Of a stretch of DNA of 37,137 bases, positions 32,805-37,137 are shown in pieces. A program made the position numbers and the translations under genes. The stretch comes from Nitrospiraceae bacterium (GTDB lineage: Bacteria > Nitrospirota > Thermodesulfovibrionia > Thermodesulfovibrionales > UBA6898). Positions within the stretch are counted from its first letter, which is position 1; each line of letters opens with the position of its first letter. Below the pieces are notes generated by a model. It searched no databases, was not told where the DNA came from, and saw only the letters and a program-made list of their open reading frames with translations. The DNA is taken from contig CP070737.1 of NCBI GenBank assembly GCA_020347665.1, positions 318,278-355,414 of the forward strand, in the 5' to 3' direction.

Positions 32805-33701
32805 CTAATACTGCCTCCAGTGCATAGGGACAGCATGTTCAGCAGCATAATTGTGGAGTTTCTGGAACAGGTTGTCTGCCGCCCTTATTTGTCTGTCCGC
32901 AAAACCCTGCATGTTTTTCAGTACATCTAATTCTGAAACTGAATGAGAACCGCCCTCCAGATCACTGTATTGTCTTTTAACCGTTTCATGAAAATCTTTC
33001 CACTGCGAACGCACTGAAGCAAACAGCCTGAAGTTCGTTCTCCACCACCGTTCACTGTGACCGGCAGGCATGCTCGCTGCTGCTTCCACTTCCTGAAAAA
33101 CCAAGATGTGTTTTACTGTGTCGATCTGCATGGAATACTTCGACATGAAGTCCATGCCAATGAGGCCTTCAAACGATGTGGATATGGACGGAGTTACTGT
33201 CGTGGGAACAAAATGGTCTTCAGCACCCCCGATGTTCACCGTGTCAACAATCGTGAGAATTGCCGGCACTGCGCCTCCAATCCCCCGTGCAAACGTTTCA
33301 ATCCTGTTGCTCCCCTCATCCAGCAGACCCAGTCGTTCTGCCAGCTCATTGGAAATAACCATAGACGGAGACCCGGTATCCAGGGCCATAGGTGCGGTTA
33401 CGGAACCGTTAAACGTCACATCAACGATAACGCGCCCGGCTAATCCTTCGTATGCAACATAGGGGACTTCATACTTTTTTGTTTTTCGGAACGAATCTCT
33501 TAATGAAGTTGGAGAGTCAGTTCTTGCCGGCTGTGTCGTATCCCGTGCATCCTCTGGCGGAGATGGTTTTCTGTACCGCTGCAAATCCTGATCAGTAAAA
33601 TAGCTGTTTGATTTTTCCTCGCCAGCGGAGAGAGCAGAGAACAATATCAAAAAAAACAGTATACCGGCAAGAAACTTCATCGGTACCCATGTTATATGCA
33701 T
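32805..33701 (-). CDS. Exported retropepsin-like aspartic protease
   Basis: A 298-residue protein with a signal peptide (KFLAGILFFLILFSALSAG). A single-domain aspartic protease fold is present: MALDTGSPSMVISNELAERLG with active Asp near residue 108, and FEGLIGMDFMSKYSMQIDTVKHILVF at the end of the domain. A Pro/Thr/Ser-rich linker precedes it, and a helical C-terminal region of about 90 residues follows. One DTG motif means it works as a dimer. Targets are unknown, probably periplasmic. ATG 33701 was chosen because the longer frame adds 89 Cys-rich residues unlike any such protein. Confidence 0.8.
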   Translation of the reverse strand: MHITWVPMKFLAGILFFLILFSALSAGEEKSNSYFTDQDLQRYRKPSPPEDARDTTQPARTDSPTSLRDSFRKTKKYEVPYVAYEGLAGRVIVDVTFNGSVTAPMALDTGSPSMVISNELAERLGLLDEGSNRIETFARGIGGAVPAILTIVDTVNIGGAEDHFVPTTVTPSISTSFEGLIGMDFMSKYSMQIDTVKHILVFQEVEAAASMPAGHSERWWRTNFRLFASVRSQWKDFHETVKRQYSDLEGGSHSVSELDVLKNMQGFADRQIRAADNLFQKLHNYAAEHAVPMHWRQY

Positions 33702-33845
33702 CTTAATGGCAAAACCATTCATATATACTATGTACATATTAAAAATAACCCAAAAAAAATGCAATGAAGCGAACGCAGAGTCATTGCATTGACATTTAAA
33801 ATCACATCCAGGTACAGTGTAGTTAGCGTAACGGACATAAGAACT

Positions 33846-34022
33846 ATGAACAGAACAGCTGAAGAAATCAGGATTAAATATCTGTACAGAGACCTGATCC
33901 TGAAGAGAAGAATAACGCTCCCCCTCGAAGCAGCAAAAAAGCTTGTGGGGCCAGACTGCGCATATCATCTCTATTCAGTTATTCAACGAAAAGATGAAAA
34001 GGATAAAAAGGGGTTCACGTAA
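33846..34022 (+). CDS. Small hypothetical protein
   Basis: A 58-residue basic protein (MNRTAEEIRIKYLYRDLILKRRITLPLEAAKKLVGPDC...) with one Cys and no known family. ATG 33846 is taken; only a TTG lies further upstream at 33789. Its stop codon abuts the stop of the convergent gene at 34023. The ribosome-binding site is weak, so it may or may not be expressed. Confidence 0.4.
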   Translation: MNRTAEEIRIKYLYRDLILKRRITLPLEAAKKLVGPDCAYHLYSVIQRKDEKDKKGFT

Positions 34023-34751
34023 TCATTCACTGTCTGCGGTAAATCCCCGATTCAGAAGATTTTTCTTATGACCGCGACCTGAAAATCGTATATCTTTACC
34101 TGCTTCTTCAAACAGCCGTAAAACCGCTGCTCCCTGGTTGAGAAAGGAATGCACTTTCTCAGGGCCCATATGTGTCCCTTCTCTATACAACAGAATGTGA
34201 TCATTGGTTCCTTCGATGTTCAGCCCGCTATTATTTTGAAAATAGGAAAGCACTTCATCAGTAAATATCTTTCGAAGCATTGTTTCATTGTCACCGCTCA
34301 GCACATATAATTTCTCGAACCTCGGATGTGAATCAAAACTGATTTTTTCCCGCCCTGTGAATATATCAAGTTTGTGAAACACATTTATGGGCTGAAGGGA
34401 AAAATAGGGAAGGTTGAGGCTTCTGGAACGGAGTAACAATACCGTGTATTTGAAGTTCTGCAGCGCCTGCCCCTGTTTGTCTGTATAGTAATACTCGAAT
34501 AAACTGACTTCTGCGTTGTCACGATATCCGCACATCATATTTCTGATAGATCGAGCTTGTCCCTTTGTAAAAAGGGAAAATTCCTGGAACAGATCATTGC
34601 TGTCTTCATCTACACTCTTGGTAAACGACAAGCCCATACGCTGTGCAAACGAGCGTAGCCGACCGCTCCGCTTCCGTTCATACCTGTGAACCGCCCATAA
34701 TAATATGCCGGCAGCAATAACTATCGCGATGAATATATGAAGGTTACTCAG
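34023..34751 (-). CDS. Membrane-anchored hypothetical protein, probable non-ATG start
   Basis: The clear part is 204 residues from ATG 34637, but the open frame continues upstream through a membrane helix (IFIAIVIAAGILLWAVHRYERKRSGRL) that ends directly before MGLSFTK. The likely start is CTG 34751: AGGA lies eight bases before it, and CTG overlaps the TGA of the small upstream gene (CTGA), which would couple translation. The protein is then 242 residues, with one helix and a cytoplasmic beta-rich domain. The family is not recognised. Starting at ATG 34637 would delete the anchor. Confidence 0.55.
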   Translation of the reverse strand: MSNLHIFIAIVIAAGILLWAVHRYERKRSGRLRSFAQRMGLSFTKSVDEDSNDLFQEFSLFTKGQARSIRNMMCGYRDNAEVSLFEYYYTDKQGQALQNFKYTVLLLRSRSLNLPYFSLQPINVFHKLDIFTGREKISFDSHPRFEKLYVLSGDNETMLRKIFTDEVLSYFQNNSGLNIEGTNDHILLYREGTHMGPEKVHSFLNQGAAVLRLFEEAGKDIRFSGRGHKKNLLNRGFTADSE

Positions 34752-34864
34752 ATAAATGGTCCTTTCTTTTTCCCTACTGATATAAAAAAAGAGAGAACGA
34801 TAACCAGTCCGGTCAGTGCTCCTGCACGATATGGACTCCAGGCTTTCTCATCACTTGTCTGCAA
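34748..34864 (-). CDS. Very small membrane protein, YeeE/YedE-like N-terminus or remnant
   Basis: A 38-residue frame from TTG 34864, with AGGGG six bases upstream, to TGA 34748-34750. It reads QTSDEKAWSPYRAGALTGLVIVLSFFISVGKKKGPFI. The WSPY-AGALTGL start resembles the first helix of YeeE/YedE-type transporters, after which the similarity stops. It may be a genuine single-helix protein coupled to the next gene, or the stub of a deleted transporter gene. The match is short and uncertain. Confidence 0.35.
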   Translation of the reverse strand: MQTSDEKAWSPYRAGALTGLVIVLSFFISVGKKKGPFI

Positions 34865-34921
34865 GATTACCCCTATACCATGCCGATAGGTAATATCTGT
34901 AACTGCTAGATTGTGCTCGGG

Positions 34922-36049
34922 TTAACTTTGCGCCACCTGTTCCTGCTCGGTGACGGGAATCGTACCGGTGAGTTCATCCATTAGATTTTTGACACTCAGA
35001 ATGGTGTCAATGAGCGCAGCATTCGTGCCAACCGTATACAGTGGCTTTTCTTTATCAGAATTATATCCCGCGGAACTTAAGAGTCCGTTGCAGATACAGA
35101 AAAAGTTTTCATTATCTTCTTTTGCAGGACAAATAGTAAACTTGTCCTCAGAATCTTTACGCAATACATATCCTTTATCACATTTGGGGGGTCTCAACTC
35201 GGATGGGTCAACCATCGGAGATTGCTTTATGATTCTGAACGGTAAGCCGCACGGAGAAGCGGGTTTTATCGCAATACCTATGTCCTTATCCTTTGCCCTG
35301 ATAACAGCCTGCTTGTATTCGGCTGATGCGCTACTTTCTTCAGTCGCCAGAAATCGCGTTCCCATTTGAACGCCATCAGCACCCATGTTCAGGAACCGCA
35401 CGATATCACCATGGGTATAGACCCCCCCTGCGACAATAACAGGAAAGTCTCCGCATTTGATTGCTGCTTCCTTCACCGGCGGCAAAAGATTTTCCAGGTG
35501 GTTCTCTTCAAGAGCAATCTGATCAATCTTAAAACCGATATGACCACCGGCTAACGGTCCTTCCAGGACTACTGCGTCCGGCCGGTATCCTAAGCGCTCC
35601 CATTTTTTACATATCAATTCCAGCGCCCTTGCAGATGACACAATAGGTATCAGAGCTGTATCCTTGGGGGCCTGAATCGATGGAAGATTTAACGGCAGTC
35701 CTGCTCCGGAGATGATAAAATCAGCACCGGCGTCAATCGCTGCCCGCACAGAGTCATTATAGTTCTTTATCAGAGCAACCATAATATTTATGCCGGCAAA
35801 CCCGCCTGAAGATTTTGCAAGTGAAACTTCTTCATAGGTGGCATCATACACATTCATTTTTTTATTTTTTCTTTTGGAAAGCAGTCGGTCCAGACAGGCA
35901 CTCGAAATAATGCCGGCTCCCCCCTCTTTTGCCACAGCAGAAGCGAGCGGGTAGAGCGATACGCCCACACCCATCCCTCCCTGAATAATCGGAAGGCGAA
36001 TTTTTTTCCCTTTGATCGTTAATGAGGGGAGTGTTGATCTTAAATTAAT
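34922..36049 (-). CDS. Nitronate monooxygenase/2-nitropropane dioxygenase family flavoprotein
   Basis: A 375-residue FMN TIM-barrel enzyme: LPIIQGGMGVGVSLYPLASAVAKEGGAG, FIISGAGLPLNLP, LEGPLAGGHIGFK (catalytic His), VIVAGGVYTHGD and GADGVQMGTRFLATEE. The C-terminus has four cysteines (PKCDKG, TICPAK, FFCICNG). The first ATG (35974) lies inside the conserved QGGMG motif, so the true start must be upstream. No ATG exists there, and an ATT at 36049 with AAGGAG eight bases before it fits best and gives NLRSTLPSLTIKGKKIRLPIIQGG. It oxidises nitronates or related compounds, or acts as a flavin reductase. Confidence 0.85.
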   Translation of the reverse strand: MNLRSTLPSLTIKGKKIRLPIIQGGMGVGVSLYPLASAVAKEGGAGIISSACLDRLLSKRKNKKMNVYDATYEEVSLAKSSGGFAGINIMVALIKNYNDSVRAAIDAGADFIISGAGLPLNLPSIQAPKDTALIPIVSSARALELICKKWERLGYRPDAVVLEGPLAGGHIGFKIDQIALEENHLENLLPPVKEAAIKCGDFPVIVAGGVYTHGDIVRFLNMGADGVQMGTRFLATEESSASAEYKQAVIRAKDKDIGIAIKPASPCGLPFRIIKQSPMVDPSELRPPKCDKGYVLRKDSEDKFTICPAKEDNENFFCICNGLLSSAGYNSDKEKPLYTVGTNAALIDTILSVKNLMDELTGTIPVTEQEQVAQS

Positions 36050-36274
36050 TGTATGATCTCCTTCTGCTTCCGTGATCAGCCACCATGAGCGCCATGTGCC
36101 CTGCTGTTAAAAAAGAATTTATATATTTCAAAAAAGACCATTTCAGCATGATCATTATATCATAACACTAAGAAATCATGAAGAGAAAGCATCTCGTACG
36201 TTGTAACATCTCAATAAGGCATCAGAGTTTTCTATATAATAATGTCAACAAATGATTCCGTATAAGCGCCATAA

Positions 36275-36298
36275 AAACATAAATGTGATATTATGTTT
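36275..36298. promoter_or_regulatory. 8-bp perfect dyad in the divergent region
   Basis: AAACATAA and TTATGTTT are separated by 8 bases. The dyad lies in the 315-bp gene-free stretch between the nitronate monooxygenase (left) and the hypothetical gene at 36365 (right). It is AT-rich and may be an operator. The stretch also has a GCATCTCGTA string (36188-36197) shared with the repeat at 28905. Nothing else is seen in it. Confidence 0.35.
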
Positions 36299-36364
36299 AT
36301 GAGTTTTATGGAAGATATTGTGAAATACAGGCACACACAATACCATTCGTGAAGGATTTTATGT

Positions 36365-36718
36365 ATGGGAATCGTAAAATTATGGTTGAAGCATGGTCCC
36401 GGATCTCCGGGTTCCATAGCAAAATCACTATCAGAAGACTATGTCAAGTGGCGAAATATTTATCCGTCAGCCTCTCATGAAGAACTGCTCGGTCATACCT
36501 TAAAAAACAGGCTGTTGACAGAAAAAATGTTCAGGTTCGAACCGCTTACTGAAAAGGAACAGGAACGCCTCATTAAACGGTTTAACGGCAGTCTTAAAGA
36601 GTTAATAGTCTTTATCGTGCAAAGAGAAAATCCGTCCGCTGCCAAACAGCGCAGTTCCATGATGGAAGTTATTAATGAAGTAATGGAAAACTATCCGGAC
36701 AGTAACAGCAGTTCCTGA
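36365..36718 (+). CDS. Hypothetical protein
   Basis: A 117-residue soluble protein (MGIVKLWLKHGPGSPGSIAKSLSEDYVKW...) rich in charged helices; no family recognised. AAGGA precedes the chosen ATG with eight bases between. The region EELLGHTLKNRLLTEKMFRFEPLTEKEQERLIKRF could be a small helical bundle. It has no co-directional neighbour except the tRNA gene. Confidence 0.55.
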   Translation: MGIVKLWLKHGPGSPGSIAKSLSEDYVKWRNIYPSASHEELLGHTLKNRLLTEKMFRFEPLTEKEQERLIKRFNGSLKELIVFIVQRENPSAAKQRSSMMEVINEVMENYPDSNSSS

Positions 36719-36822
36719 ATATTCTGAGTCGATTATTCTTATTATTTTCTGCTCGTAAACCATAGGGTGCCGTTGGACAAAATAACAGAACGTGCTGTAA
36801 AATCAAAAACACTGTAACGAAT

Positions 36823-37020
36823 CATGGGCGAGTGGTCTCTGACTTGCCTGTGGCCCTTTGGGTAAGTCAACGACTCAGAGAGTGGAATTGGTCTGTGGCC
36901 GTTGAACTTGGTGCTGTACGGGCAGATTGAACTGCTGAAGGTAGCCCTGTCTCTACCGATCGGCAGAGAGGTGTTGGTCGGCAGGTTTAACTACCAAAGG
37001 TAGTCGCGCTTCGGTAGAGC
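36823..37020 (+). other. Structured intergenic region with repeats upstream of tRNA-Leu
   Basis: The 323-bp gap before the tRNA gene has no reading frame of note but much pairing. CTCTGACTTGCC...GGTAAGTC...TCAGAG (36837-36880) forms a hairpin. ACTACC-AAA-GGTAGT (36990-37004) is a perfect one. Two similar units, GGCAGATTGAACTGCTGAAG (36921) and GGCAGGTTTAACTACCAAAG (36980), each followed by GTAG, are 59 bases apart. CATGGGCGAGTGG at 36823-36835 repeats the first bases of the tRNA (37039-37051). It could be a non-coding RNA, tRNA leader or decayed duplication. Confidence 0.35.
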
Positions 37021-37041
37021 ATTGCATTAGTTAAAACACAT

Positions 37042-37126
37042 GGGCGAGTGGCGGAACTGGCAGACGCGCTGGACTTAGGATCCAGTGGGGCAACCCATGG
37101 AGGTTCAAGTCCTCTCTCGCCCACCA
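37042..37126 (+). tRNA. tRNA-Leu (anticodon UAG)
   Basis: Acceptor GGGCGAG (37042-37048) pairs with CTCGCCC (37116-37122), followed by A and an encoded CCA. The anticodon stem CTGGA/TCCAG holds TAG at 37076-37078. A long variable arm (class II) and the T-loop GGTTCAAGTCC are present, as expected for leucine. Confidence 0.95.
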
Positions 37127-37137
37127 CTATATTTTTC

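Noticed and set aside
34023..34637. ATG 34637 as the start of the membrane-anchored hypothetical gene
   Set aside because: The open frame continues upstream through a clear membrane helix and reaches a CTG with good ribosome-binding site spacing.
36921..37004. Two 59-bp-spaced similar units as a CRISPR array
   Set aside because: Only two imperfect units, too short a conserved part, and no cas gene in the window.

Overview
The window is a piece of a Gram-negative bacterial chromosome: it carries lipoproteins, exported c-type cytochrome and cupredoxin proteins, and sigma-54-type regulation. The mix of a 2-oxoacid:ferredoxin oxidoreductase, a DsrC-like protein, a P460-type cytochrome, a geopeptide-like radical SAM locus, DUF4139, several oxidative-defence enzymes and a probable selenoprotein suggests an anaerobic or microaerophilic bacterium of the Nitrospirota or Desulfobacterota type. 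This is an inference from gene content; no taxonomic marker such as rRNA is present. No insertion sequence, phage gene or CRISPR array is visible. Intergenic regions carry degenerate palindromic and low-complexity repeats.

Layout. 0-2 kb: the N-terminal two thirds of a multi-PAS sensor protein that runs off the left edge. 2.2-5.2 kb: a 2-oxoacid:ferredoxin oxidoreductase (fused gamma/alpha plus beta) followed by a small four-helix membrane protein. 5.3-7.3 kb: a cupin and a Cys-rich protein diverge from a radical SAM/SPASM maturase, which is followed by a 20-codon Lys/Cys peptide gene and a clean terminator. This looks like a compact RiPP-type locus. 7.5-10.3 kb: ECF sigma factor, membrane anti-sigma factor and a membrane-anchored HExxH peptidase in one operon. 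10.3-16.5 kb: a four-repeat MshEN-like protein, DUF4139 protein, M23 endopeptidase, ICMT-like membrane protein, YyaL-type thioredoxin-fold protein and a DJ-1/PfpI protein. 16.5-19.9 kb: a leftward run with a broken DUF2892 gene, a DsrC-like protein, Fe/Mn superoxide dismutase, thiol peroxidase, a P460-type cytochrome and small unknown proteins. Behind it lie two overlapping dyads and a sigma-54-like promoter. 20.2-25.3 kb: a coupled two-component system (sigma-54 response regulator and PAS/GAF histidine kinase). 25.5-27 kb: a LolA-like protein, a cupredoxin and an unknown protein. 27.2-28.9 kb: a HAD phosphatase and a sterol-desaturase-like enzyme between two direct repeats. 29-31 kb: a TPR lipoprotein, a tiny His-rich lipoprotein, a desulforedoxin-like protein with a histone-like tail, and a tandem PilZ protein. 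31.2-32.7 kb: a methionine sulfoxide reductase A whose catalytic Cys codon is TGA, with a SECIS-like hairpin, then a TIM-barrel protein. 32.8-37.1 kb: a retropepsin-like protease, small proteins, a nitronate monooxygenase with an apparent ATT start, a hypothetical gene, a structured intergenic region and tRNA-Leu(UAG).

The strongest items for follow-up are the radical SAM/20-residue peptide pair (5.96-7.33 kb) and the probable selenocysteine MsrA (31.25-32.02 kb). Also of note are a protein built of four exact 29-residue repeats, a DsrC-like protein lacking the family's C-terminal cysteines, and the non-ATG starts near 34.7 and 36.0 kb.
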